Positions 22,521-34,070 of a DNA stretch of 64,000 nt are shown here, piece after piece. The position numbers and the translations under genes were made by a program. The stretch is from Berberis thunbergii. Taxonomy: Eukaryota > Streptophyta > Magnoliopsida > Ranunculales > Berberidaceae. The notes beneath the pieces were generated by a model. That model made no database searches. It saw nothing but the letters and a program-made list of their open reading frames with translations, and was not told where the DNA came from. The stretch is from NCBI GenBank assembly GCA_003290165.1, contig QNQO01000200.1, positions 496,001 through 560,000 on the forward strand, in the 5' to 3' direction. The first letter of the stretch is position 1; each line of letters starts with the position of its first letter.

Positions 22521-24390
22521 GATCTCTTCCTCCTTGTCCCATACAGAACATGTGATCCCTGCTCGGAATTTTAATCTCAAAACCAAAAATCTTAGCCACA
22601 CCCTCTCGAAATGGAAAAGGGTGGAGTTTAAGAATATCCAACTTTGCATCTCAGAGCCTCAAGTGTCCCTTGACCATCTTCGAAATGTACATCCCTCTAG
22701 AGCTAATGCAACCCAACTCAGAGTCTTAGAAGATAAATTGGATGAACTTTTAGTTAGAGAGGAACTCTTTTGACAAAACAAGTCCGACAGTTCCTCCCTT
22801 CATGATGGGGACGAGAATACCAAGTTCTTTCACTTAGCAACCCTACTTAGACGAAAGATAAATCATATCTTCCGTCTTAAAGATGAAAATAATGTTTGGC
22901 ACTCTAATCATGAAGAGGTTGGGAAAGTCCTTAATGATTATTTTCAAGATATTTTCCAAACTTCTAACTTGTCCCCAAATTTGGACATTCTTTCCCTTTT
23001 TGAACTGGTCATCACTCCAAAACAAAATGAATCACTCCTGGTATCCCAAGCGAAAAAAAATCACCAAGATTCTTTTTTACTTTGGTAGTCACAAAGCCCC
23101 AAGCTTGGATGGCTTTCATGCCTTCTTCTTTAAACATTATTGGGAGATTGATTAAAAATATGTCTTGGAAGTGGTCACACAATTTTTCATCACTAGACAT
23201 CTCGACTCCAAGCTGAATGAAACCTTTATTTCCCTGATCCCAAAAGTCAATCCAAATTTCTGACAAATTTAGACCCATAGGCCTTAGCAATGTTATCTAT
23301 AAGGTTATCTCTAAAATCCTTTGCTTGATAACATTATCTCCCTGAATCGAGGTGCCTTTCTTGGTGGTTGTTCTGTTCTATCTCAGATAATGTCAGCTTA
23401 GCCCATGAATCCTTCTTTCAAATGAATCACATGCAAAAGAAGATACAAGGTTGGGTGGCCATTAGAATTGATATGGCTACGACCTATGATAGAGCTGAAT
23501 GACAATTCCTTGTACAAATTTTGACCCAACTTGGCTTCTTGGCAGGTTGGACCCAAATGATCACCCAATGTATTTCCACCACTTCTTTTTAGGCTCTCCA
23601 CAATGGAACTCCTCTTTCTCCTATTAAACTATCTAGGGGTCTATGCCAAGGAGATCCTTGGTCCCCTTATCTCTTTATCCTTGTGGGAAAAGCGTTGTCC
23701 GCCTTCTTAGTAATGCTGAATTGGATAATGTGATCAAATGCATCAAAATCATGCGTCATTCCCCCACCATTAGCCATCTTCTTTATGCCAACAATCTTAT
23801 GATTTTTTATCGCGCTTCCCTTGCGGAAGTACATTTGGTCAAGGATATCCTCAATCATTTTGTCTCGCTTCGAGTCAAAGCATCAATTTTGTTAAATCTT
23901 CAGTTTTCTATAGCTTTAACGTCTATCGACGACATTCAAAAATGATAAATAGAATTCTGGGATCGAAGTACTACAACCTCAGTGATAAGTATCTTGGTTC
24001 TCCTATCATTTTCTCCAAGAACAAAAGTAATGATTTCCAATTCCTGGTTGAAAATGTCAATAACAAACTTTCAGGGTGGAAATCCAAAGTTCGTTCTCAG
24101 GCTGGCAAAACGGTCATGATAAAGACTGTTATTAAATCCATCCCGGTATATAATATGCAAACTTTCTTGCTCCCTTGCTCTATTACAAATAAAATGGATA
24201 ACTTAGCTCGAAACTTCTGGTGGAATGAAGCTACAGATAGCAAGGCCAAACACTTATGCACCCAGGATCTCATTTCTCAACCTCGGATCCTCGGAGGCCT
24301 CAATATTCCTATGTCTAGGAATAAGAATTTAGCTCTGATGGCTAAGAGCAAGTGGCAACTGTTCTCTTTCTCATTCTGCTAGAATTCTCC
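22521..24390 (+). pseudogene. LINE ORF2 reverse transcriptase, catalytic Asp pair lost
   Basis: Sequence before RT (HDGDENTKFFHLATLLRRK), palm motifs, then LLYANNLMIF at about 23778-23807. Plant L1 elements have YADD here; both catalytic Asp residues are Asn (codons AAC AAT at 23790-23795). The thumb and connector follow (KYLGSPIIFSKNK, LSGWKSKVRSQAGKTVMIK, ARNFWWNEA). Frames are broken at several points from 22773 on. The enzyme is inactive. Confidence 0.8.
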
Positions 24391-26003
24391 AACTTAAGGC
24401 TATTTATTTTAACAATAAAAGCCAAGCCTAGATATCCAAAGCCCGCTCCACCACCTTATTTGCCTAGCGAGGTAATTTTGTGGCACTTAAAATGATGAAT
24501 TGTCATCTGTTATGGCAAGTTAGGTCGGGTAATACAATTGACCTCTGGAGAGATTGTTGGGTCAAGCCCAATCTTCTTCTCATGGATAACACCCTTCCTG
24601 CCTTGCAACAAATTTTGCTCTCTTCAATCCCATAGCTTTGGACTTTGAACTTCAATCAGGATCCACAATGGAACGTGAATTTGATTCACTCTTTGTTTCC
24701 TTCACCAGTGGTTATCGACATCACTAATACTATCATTAGAGCCTCTAATGCCCCAGATTATCTTATTTGGATTACGGACAAAACTAGAAAGTTTTCAGTC
24801 AAAAGTGCCACTAAAGTTTTCTCGACCAAATCCACATCCACGTCCACATTATCCTTCGTTCCTCATATTTTTGAGTGCAATATCCATTGAGAACTTTGGC
24901 GAATTCGAGCCCCACCCAATGCACTCTTTCTTTTATGGAAACTGACTTGCAACATTCTTCCGACGAGATCTATTTTTGTTAGATTGCATACTCCAATTGA
25001 GGATCTGTGCCCATTTTGCAAAAGCAACTTGGAAGAGCTAACCCATCTGTTCTTCCGGTGCCTCTTTGTTCACCACCTCTGGATGGCCTCACCTATTCCC
25101 ATCAACTGGACAGATGATAGTTTCAACCTACTCACCATCCCCACATTTTTTTTAATTTTAAATGTGGAAATCTGCCAAATCCTTCATTGGGAACAAAGAT
25201 GAGATGCTTTCCCAATTTGCGACATTTTTTAGTACCATCTGGTCAGCTAGAAATAATTGCATTTTCAACAACATCATTCTCTGTCCAATCAAATTTCTTG
25301 CCAAGTTCCAACATATTTGGAAAAACTGGCATAAAACCTGGTTCTCAAACCAAACTTACATTATGACTAAGCCTTCCTCGATTCACCAAATCTTGGAGAA
25401 TGCCATCAATGCCCCCAACCATGGGATTATCTTCCGCGCCATTCCTACCCTTGCTTTTGGCCCTTATACTAAATAAGCTACTGATTGCATCAATACTATC
25501 ACCTACCAAATTTAATCAGTCAAAACTCATGGAGCATTCATAGTATCTATCGCCATCAACCCTCTCATTTCCCCTTACACCCAAATACTATTATTGTTAT
25601 TTATGATGCTAGTTTTTATGCTAGTTCACTCCAAGGTGCTATTGGTGTCTTTGCAGGGTGAAGTGCTTGCTAGAGCAACCAATACAATTGAAGGCAAGGT
25701 GATGGACATCACAATAGCCGAATGTAATGCAACAAAAACAACTCTTCTACTTATATAGGCCAAGCAATGGAGCACAGGTCTTCTTCTAAGATATTCAGAG
25801 ACTCTCACATTTATTCTCCATGATGATCTCTCCCGATCTCGTACTACAGAAAAATGGGTGTGGCAGCCGTTGATTAGTAATATTAGACGTTTGCTTGATT
25901 CTAATCCCAAGTGGCTTTGTAATTATATTAATATAGCTCTTAACATAGACGCTCATGACTTAGCTACTCAAGCAAGACTAAGGTATTGTAATAGTTATTT
26001 CTA
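24391..26003 (+). pseudogene. LINE ORF2 zinc region (zf-RVT) and RNase H
   Basis: The zf-RVT region reads LLWKLTCNILPT and LCPFCKSNLEELTHLFFRC (about 24930-25080), then an Ile/Trp-rich linker (FFSTIWSARNNCIF). The RNase H portion starts YDASFYAS near 25600 and has TIAECNATKTTL, with the catalytic Glu in the AE pair. The end is RYCNSYF followed by a stop near 26003. Several frameshifts and stops. Confidence 0.75.
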
Positions 26004-26038
26004 ATTTATATTAAGTAAGCACTATTATAAAAAAAAAA

Positions 26039-26317
26039 CCCCTTAAAAAATCAATAAAAGAATTTGCATATTCCCAAGTACCCAGATAAGTGGTCGCCTT
26101 GATGCATGAAATGTTGTAATTAGGAACTCTTCTCAATAAGGGATTGTGGGCATGGGAAGATGGGTGTAACATATTATGGTTATGTGGAGAGTTTGTAGCT
26201 TGAATCACTCCCAAATCACATAGTCAAGTTGACTCTATATATATCCTATAATTTTCTGTGATTGGACTAAATTTTCAAGCTTGGTTTGAGTAAGTTACTT
26301 GAAAACATCACATGTCT
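26039..26317. other. Interior of the split hAT element, no recognisable gene
   Basis: AT-rich sequence directly after the LINE poly(A). No repeat or frame recognised. It is assigned to the outer hAT because it is bounded by two insertions. Confidence 0.45.
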
Positions 26318-26530
26318 TGTTAAAAGAGTGAACCTTTCACCCATGATACCAAAGCAAAAATGTAGTATGGTATTTGAAATAAGACTAAGAATGACACCAA
26401 CACAGAAAAACAAAGCAACTTTCCTAATTTCCCTCTGGGTTGTGTCCTAGTCTTTATAATAAGCAACAAGAGTAGTTGCAGTCTCAAGTGCAAAAAATGG
26501 CATTTGAATACCAGCAACAACAACTTCAAA
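26318..26530 (-). pseudogene. ABCB (P-glycoprotein type) transporter gene fragment
   Basis: On the minus strand a 70-codon stretch reads as the first part of a plant ABCB transmembrane domain: GIQMPFFALETATTLVAYY, then a stop, DTTQREIRKVALFFC and CFGIMGERFTL. The last motif is the conserved GERLTL..R segment that ends the second to third membrane helix of full-size ABCB transporters. One in-frame TAG lies at the position of a conserved Trp. Homology ends near 26318, probably at an old exon end. It is a fragment only, with no nucleotide-binding domain, and was probably captured by the surrounding hAT element. Confidence 0.6.
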
Positions 26531-26588
26531 CTTTATATGGGCATCCAAACAAATGGAATTCTAAAATAAAAATATTAAAATTATTAAT

Positions 26589-28025
26589 TGATGCAGTCGA
26601 TTTTCGCTCCCTGTTTTGATTTGGTTTCTGCTGACCTGCAGAAATAACACACGTGAGCCAGGAACCATCGTTGTGGTGATCGATGGCACTTTGATGCTAA
26701 AGTCAGACAGGGATCTAAGGAAGGTGTAATGCTGTAACATGGGAATTTCTAGCGTACCTTAGCTTACCAGCCTAATGTTTTGTTTATAGTGCAAGGAGTC
26801 CGGGTTCTACTAGGCCATCGTAAGTGTAGTTTAGAAAGGAGATCTTTGTGGAGATCCTTATCTAATTAGGAGTCATGCTGTAGGAGGGAAGTTTCCTGTT
26901 AGCCCTGTGATCCTAGATACACAGTAGGGATGCCAACGGGGCGGATTTGAGCAAATCCATCCCTGATCCGTCAGGAATAACGGATCCCCCAATCCGTTTG
27001 CAATTTTTATTAAAAACCATAACCGCCCCGTGCGAATTGGCGGATATCTGCCCCGCCCCGCCAATCTGTTTACGGTTATCCATCTAACTACAAAAATTAC
27101 AAAGAATTCATACGAAAATTATAACAAAAATTAGCAAAAAAAAAAAAAAAAATTCGATCTCTGATAGATCTGATATCTTGATCTGAAAATTAACAAAAAA
27201 AAAAATTTCGATCTCCTCAAATCTGAGGCTTCTTCGAGTGTCCGTGAGAAGGAGAAGAAGGGACAACCCTTCGGAGTTCGACCTTCGTTGTGAGAGAAAA
27301 AAGGGAGGGTCGGCCTCCGCCACCCTTTGCGACCTTCGCTGTTTTGAGAGACAAGAAGGGACTCTTCGCGACCTTTGCTGTGACGAAGGAGACTGGAGAT
27401 GAGAATGGGGGTAAGGGCAAGGGGAGAATGTGAGATGGAGTGACAGATAAGGGTTTAATCCCTTTATATAGAGGAAGGGTATTTTTGTAATTTTATCGGA
27501 TAAACGAACATCCGTGGGGCGGATATGGTCAAATCCGTATCTGCCCCGATTAATAAACGAATACAGATTTGAAATCCGTAACCGCCCCAAGATCCAGGGT
27601 TCCTTTACCAAATCCACCCGAAACGGGGCAAGTGAGGCGGATATCCATGAAAATCCGCTCCACTGCCATCCCTAATACGCAGGAAATAGTTCCCAATCAA
27701 AGAGCAATCCATGGAAGGGAGTTTCCTGTGAGGAATGTACTCTGGTATTTGCTTCCTGGTTGGAAGTAGAGAACGGTTGTAGTTGTCCGTCCGAAGCTGA
27801 TCCTCGAGATACTTGCCTTAGTGAGACTTATGGGTATTGAGGATAGCTGTGAGATGCGCGGGCCTAGCATGTTGTGAGAGTTCGAGTTCGCCTGACGGAC
27901 TGAATTGAGTAGGCTTAGAACCTCTTGGGTCTGTTCAGTGTTGGGTTGAAGATGGGGCCCGTATTTCCTCGAGATCATCATGAAACGTGTATGGCGTAGA
28001 GGTGTGATCTTTTTATGTATCATCA
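26589..28025 (+). repeat. LTR copy A (interrupted by a hAT element)
   Basis: Starts TGATGCAG, ends GTATCATCA. Without the nested hAT (26925-27674) and its duplicated 8 bp it is about 680 bp. It shares CGTACCTTAGCTTACC and the 3' end TTTTTATGTATCATC with the other copies. Confidence 0.78.
26925..27674. mobile_element. Non-autonomous hAT element nested in LTR copy A
   Basis: Ends TAGGGATGCCAACGGGGCGG and, on the other strand, TTAGGGATGGCAGTGGAGCG. Flanked by ATACACAG and ATACGCAG (26917-26924 and 27675-27682), an 8-bp duplication with one mismatch. LTR copy B has the uninterrupted target sequence (GATACGCGGG). 750 bp, with repeated CCGCCCC motifs near both ends and no coding capacity. Confidence 0.88.
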
Positions 28026-29377
28026 GCTACCCCCCCTCGAGTTAGTGAGTCGTCACATCGGTTCACTAAGTCATCTCTTAAGGGATGCGCTGCTCATAAT
28101 GATTGAATCTGAATCGTTGTTTGAGTCGCACGCCACATTAATGAAATGCACGTTGGTTCAACGAAAAAGAGGCAGGAACTCAACCTCTATTTAGGTTGTT
28201 TGAAGTGTAGAGTCTGACTCTTCCGCTTTGTTTACTTTCGAGGATATCTCTCTAACTAGAAAAGATTATGTATCTTCTTCATGACCGAACAAAACCTTCT
28301 TGACGACGCAATCTTGGCCAAGGGACTGGAGTTTTCGAAGATAGGTTGTTGTTCGAGCCTGGCCTTGGTGAAATCTGTACGAAGTTTGTAGTTCCTGAGG
28401 ACCTGTCGTTGTATGTCCTGACGGGTGACCAAACGTCAATGTTGCCTTTGACCGGTTTCATCTGCTTGCATTATGGGATGCTTCAGACTAGAGTGCGCTT
28501 TCCAGTTCCAGACATGATTTGGGAGTTCCTGGATCTTTTAGGGATTCCTCGGCCCAATTGGGAAAAAATGGATATAGGATCATCCTCGTGATTCTGCTCA
28601 GTGCTAAGGAGGCCGATTTTATTGTGACTCCACGGGTAATTCAGTTGCTGACTTCTCTCAGGCTGAAGAATAACATTATTTGTAAGATGACATCGCTAGC
28701 TTGTTTTGATAATCTGCCTGATGATTTCAAGTTCTGGCAGAAGTACTGCTTATTGGCTTTGGCGGATTTGAGCAATTTTCAATGCAATGGTCGTCCGCAT
28801 GAGCGACAGTTAAGACCGCTTCGTAAGTTCAACCCTTTTCTTGTGACTTTGATATGCTTGTTAGCGGGCTGACTGATCACTGCTTGTGTTTTCTTGCAGG
28901 AAGGTTTTCTATTACTCTTTTTACCTTAGCGAAGTGGAACACCATGGAGACGTTTCACGGCTTGCCAAAAGGAATGCGGTCAATGTAATAAGAATTTTCA
29001 ACTTCATCCGTAGTAGGCTGTGGGACAATTGGCACGTTGCCCCCACTCTATACCCAACATCACGAATTAAAGTGGAAGACGAGGCCCATTCAAGAAAGAG
29101 GAAGGTTGCTAAAGCCAAAGTTCCTATTATGTCCGACGTTGAGGAGCCATCTGAAACGCTTGCCTCTTTCGCGAGGAAGAGGTCCCGTGTTAGAACTGGG
29201 TCATCTTCGGCACAACCCACTCCAGTGAAGGAAGAACGCGAGTCTGCTAAGCATGTTGGGGTGGAGACCGACATTTGAGGATTGGAGAAAGATTACTTGC
29301 GGTTTGCAAAAGCTGCTGAAGGAGGAGGTATAGGGACAACCTGAGCGTTCGACGTGTCCCCTGGTTCTCCGTTGTTG
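28026..29377 (+). pseudogene. Internal region 1: gag-like gypsy-type protein with an intron
   Basis: Open segments at 28346-28872 read LTGFICLHYGMLQTRVRFPV and CKMTSLACFDNLPDDFKFWQ, a pattern of the putative plant gypsy-type transposon domain (often labelled Transposase_28). A GTAAGT at 28823 and TTCTTGCAG at 28891-28899 fit an intron, after which the frame continues (FYYSFYLSEVEHHGD ... RKRKVAKAKVPIMSDVEEP) to a stop near 29278. The same arrangement occurs in internal region 2. The last 200 bp or so of this region and the start of the next LTR are deleted at about 29378. One frameshift around 28580. Confidence 0.6.
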
Positions 29378-29914
29378 CGTACCTTAGCTTACCTTAGCGT
29401 ACCTTAGCTTACCAACCTCATGTTTTATTTATATTGCAAGGAGTCCTGGTTCTACCAGGCCTTCGTAGACATAGTTTAGGAAGGAGATCTCCGCGGAGTT
29501 CCTTATCTAATTAGGAGTCATGTTGTAGGAAAGAAGTTTCCTGTTAGCCCTGTGTTCCTAGATACGCGGGAGATAGTTCTCAATCCAAGATCAATTCGTG
29601 GAAGGGAGTTTCCTTGTGTGGAATGTACTCTTATATTTGCTTCCTGATTGGAAGTAGAAAGCAACTGTAGTTGTACGTCTGAAGCTGATCCTCGAGATCC
29701 TTGCCTTAGTGGGACTCATGGGCATTGAGGATACCTGTGAGACGTATGGGTCTAGCATGCTGTGAGAGTTCGGGTCCGCCTGGAGGACAAAATTGAGCGG
29801 GCTTAGAATCGCTTAGACATGTTCAGTGTTGGGCTGATGTTGGGGTCCGTATTTTCTCGAGATCATCATGACACGTGTATGACTTAGAGGTGTGACCGTT
29901 TTTATGTATCATCC
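29378..29914 (+). repeat. LTR copy B (5'-truncated)
   Basis: Joins internal region 1 at TTGTTGCGTACC, a point where both partners share GCGTACC or GCGTGACC. The repeat of TACCTTAGC at 29379-29410 is a small local duplication. It ends TATGTATCATCC. Confidence 0.75.
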
Positions 29915-31348
29915 GCTACTCCCTCCGAATTAGTCGGTCGTCACATCGATTCGCTAAGTCATCTCTTGAAGGAATGCGCTGCTCATGATGATTGAGTCTG
30001 AATCGTTGCTTAAGCCGCATGCCGCATTAATGGAACGTACGTTGGTTCAGCGGAAAAGAGGCGGGAACCAAACCTTTATTTAGGTCGTCTGTACTGTATA
30101 GTCTAACTATTCCGTTTTCCTTACTTTCGAGGATATTGCTATGACTAGAAAAATTGTCTATCTTCTTCATGGCCCCAAAAAAACCTTCTTGACGATGCAA
30201 TCTTGGCTAAGGGCCTAGAGTTTTTTAAAGACAGGTTGCTGAGCTTGGCATTGCTGAAAGCCGTACGAAGTTTGGAGTTCCTGAGGACCTGCCGTTGTGT
30301 GTCTCGACGGGTGACCAAATGCCAATGTCACCTCCGACCGATTTTATCTGCTTGCATCGTGGGATGCTTCAGACTGGAGTGCGCTTTCCAATTCTAAATG
30401 TGATTTGGGAGTTTATGAATTTTTTAGGGATTCCTCTGGCCCAATTGGGGCCTATTGGATATAAGATCATTCTCATGATTCTGCTCAGTGCCAATAAAGC
30501 TGACTCTGCGGGTAATTTAGTTGTTGACTTATCCCCAGCTAAAGTGTAACGCTGTCTGTAAGATGACGTCGCCGACTTGCTTCGTTAACCTTCATGATGA
30601 TTTCAAGTTTTGGTAGAAGTACTACTTCTTGGCTCCGGCGAATTCAAAGTATTTTTTATGTAAGGGTCGTCCGCTCGAGTGACAGTTCAGGCCGCTTTGT
30701 AAGTTCAACCTTTTTTTGTGACTTTGATATGCTTGTTAGCGAGCTGACTGATCAGTGGTTGTGTTTTCTTATAGGTTGGTTTCCTACTACTCCTCTAACC
30801 TTAGCGGAGCAGAACACCACGAAGATGTTCCGCGACTCGCCGAAAAAGAATGCGATCGATGTAATAAGAGTTTCCAATTTCATCCGTAGTAGGTTGTGGG
30901 ACAACTAGAACGTTGCCCTCACTCTGTACCGAACATCGCGAATTAAAGTGGAAGATGAGGCCCCTTCAAGGAAGAGGAAGGTTGCTGGAGCCAAAGCTCC
31001 CATTCTGTCTGACGTTGAGGAGTCGTCTGAAACACTTGCCTCTTTCGTGAGGAAGAGGTCCCGTGTTATAACTGGGTCATCTTCGGCACGACCCGTTCCA
31101 ATGAGGGAAGTGCACGAGTCTACTAGGCCTGTTGGGGCGGAGATCAACGTTTGCGGATTGAAAAAAGATTACTTGCGATTTGCAGGAGTTGTTGAAAGAG
31201 GTGGTATAGGGACAGCCCGAGCGTTTGACGCATCCCCCGATTCTTCGTTGTTGCGTGACCTAGTGGTCACCATCTCTCTGTGTTTTGAAAGGAGGCGACG
31301 CTTAGTGCAAACTTAAGAGCTTTGCCGTCCCCATGGACGACGCCAAAC
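29915..31348 (+). pseudogene. Internal region 2: gag-like gypsy-type protein (degenerate)
   Basis: Closely related to internal region 1 (DFICLHRGMLQTGVRFP at 30337-30390; RKRKVAGAKAPILSDVEESS near 30970-31030). The intron signals are again present (GTAAGTTC near 30699 and TTCTTATAG near 30766). It runs further than region 1, to 31348, and so shows the missing 3' part (REVHESTRPVGAE, CGLKKDYLRFAG). Stops and frameshifts throughout. Confidence 0.58.
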
Positions 31349-31865
31349 TAATGCAGTTGTTTTTCGCTCTCTACTTTGACCTGGTTCCTGCTGACCTACA
31401 CAAGTAACACACGTGAACCATGGACCACTGTTGTGGTGGCCGATGGAATTTCGATGCTAAAGTCAGACAGGGATATGAGGAATGTGTATGGTCCGGATCG
31501 GTTCCAAATTTGGAGGAACCTAATTCGAATAGTTTAAAATTAACGGATCCAATCCGGTCCGGATCCCCTCATTTTGAACATTGGAACCGAACCTAACTCG
31601 AACCGTTTGGAACGGTCGGGTTCCTACGGTTCCAAATCTAAGTTGATTATGTTTTACACTAATTTCCTTCTTAAATTTCCTTTCTAAATCTTTCCAAATC
31701 AAGTGTTTCCCCTCGGCACACATACAAATAATCTTTTTATATTTACAGGAACAGGATGTACATAAAACTGCAGCAACAAAAGCAACAGCTGCAAGCAACA
31801 ACTGCAAGCAAACAACATAAAGAAATCCATGTTTCTTTTGAGATAAAATGGTGTTGTTGGTTTAC

Positions 31866-32905
<1,040 letters not shown>

Positions 32906-33873
32906 AGAGAGAGAGAGAGAGAGTAAAGCAGAGATTTGGGAAAGAAATCGAGAGAGAAACAGAGGCCTAGTGAGGCTACAGAGGATACGAGTGCTCCGTT
33001 TAAGAAGGATGCCGTTGCGGAGGATGTGGGCGAAGGATGCAGGTGCAGAGGAGGCGGCCTGCGGGCTGCGGCTACGGGTGCTCCGTGCTCTATTTGTTTC
33101 TCACTTTCTCTTTTCTTCTTTACTTCCATTCCATATTTAGGTTTTTAGATTTGTAAATGTGTTTAGAAACGGGTTCAACCCGGACCATTTCTTTTTATAT
33201 AATTGGAGGTGGGATCGACCGTTTTATAAAGGATCCGGACCGTATCTAAAACACAAAATTAAAATTCGGACAGTTTAGAGCAAAACGATCCGGTTCGGTT
33301 TGAACCCGCGGGTCCTCGACCCGTTTGCCCACCCTAGGTGTAATGTCGTAACAAAAAATTTGTAGCGTATCTTAGCTTACCAACCTCATGTCTTATTTAT
33401 AGTACGAGGAGTTTTGGTTCTACTAGGTCATCGTAGGCGTAGTTTAGGAAGAAGATCTTTGTGGATATTGTTTTCTAATTAGGAGTCGTGTTGTAGGAGA
33501 TAAGTTTTCTGTTAGCCCTGTGCTCCTAGATACGGGGGAGATAGTTCCCAAGCCGAGAGTATTATGTGGAAGGGAGTTTCCCTGTGTAGAATGTACTATG
33601 GTATTTGCTTCCTGATTGGAAGCAGAAAGCAGTTGTAGTTGCCCGTTTGAAGCTGATCCTTGCCTTAGTGTGACTTATGAGTATTGAGGATAATTGTGAG
33701 ACATGTAGGCCTAATATGTTGTGAGGGTTCAGGTTCGCCTGCCAGACTGAATTGAGCGGGCTTAGAACCACTTGGGCCTGTTTAGTGTTGGGTTGATGCT
33801 GAGGTTCGTATTTCCTCGAGATCATCATGACACGTATATGGCTTAGAGGTGTGACCGTTTTTATGTATCATCA

Positions 33874-34062
33874 TTAATAATAAATATTACAAAATCAGTA
33901 TGGGACGGGATTGGCGAGATTTAAAATCTCCGTTCCATCCCATCCTATTCTAGATCGAGACGGAACGAGATTGGAATGAGATTAATCAATCCCAATAAGA
34001 CCCGAAAAAATCGGGACAATATAGGTAGGGATCGAAATCGCGGGATGGGATGCCTACCCCTA
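33874..34062. other. Right end of the split hAT element
   Basis: Resumes after the LTR array with TTAATAATAAATATT and runs to CCTACCCCTA. It contains GGGACGGGATTGG and other motifs that match, in inverse order, the left end at 18452-18610. Confidence 0.8.
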
Positions 34063-34070
34063 TTACATAT

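Larger units (their letters stand above)
18610..26038 (+). mobile_element. L1-type LINE (non-LTR retrotransposon), degenerate
   Basis: Gene order is ORF1 (DUF4283-like plus CCHC knuckle), then ORF2 with endonuclease, reverse transcriptase, a C-terminal zinc region and RNase H, ending in a poly(A) run at 26028-26038. This is the order of plant L1 elements with RNase H. The 5' boundary near 18610 is an estimate; no convincing target duplication was found (the two flanks share only a loose ATAAA-G-ATT). Length of about 7.4 kb is near full length. Many stops and frameshifts. Confidence 0.85.
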
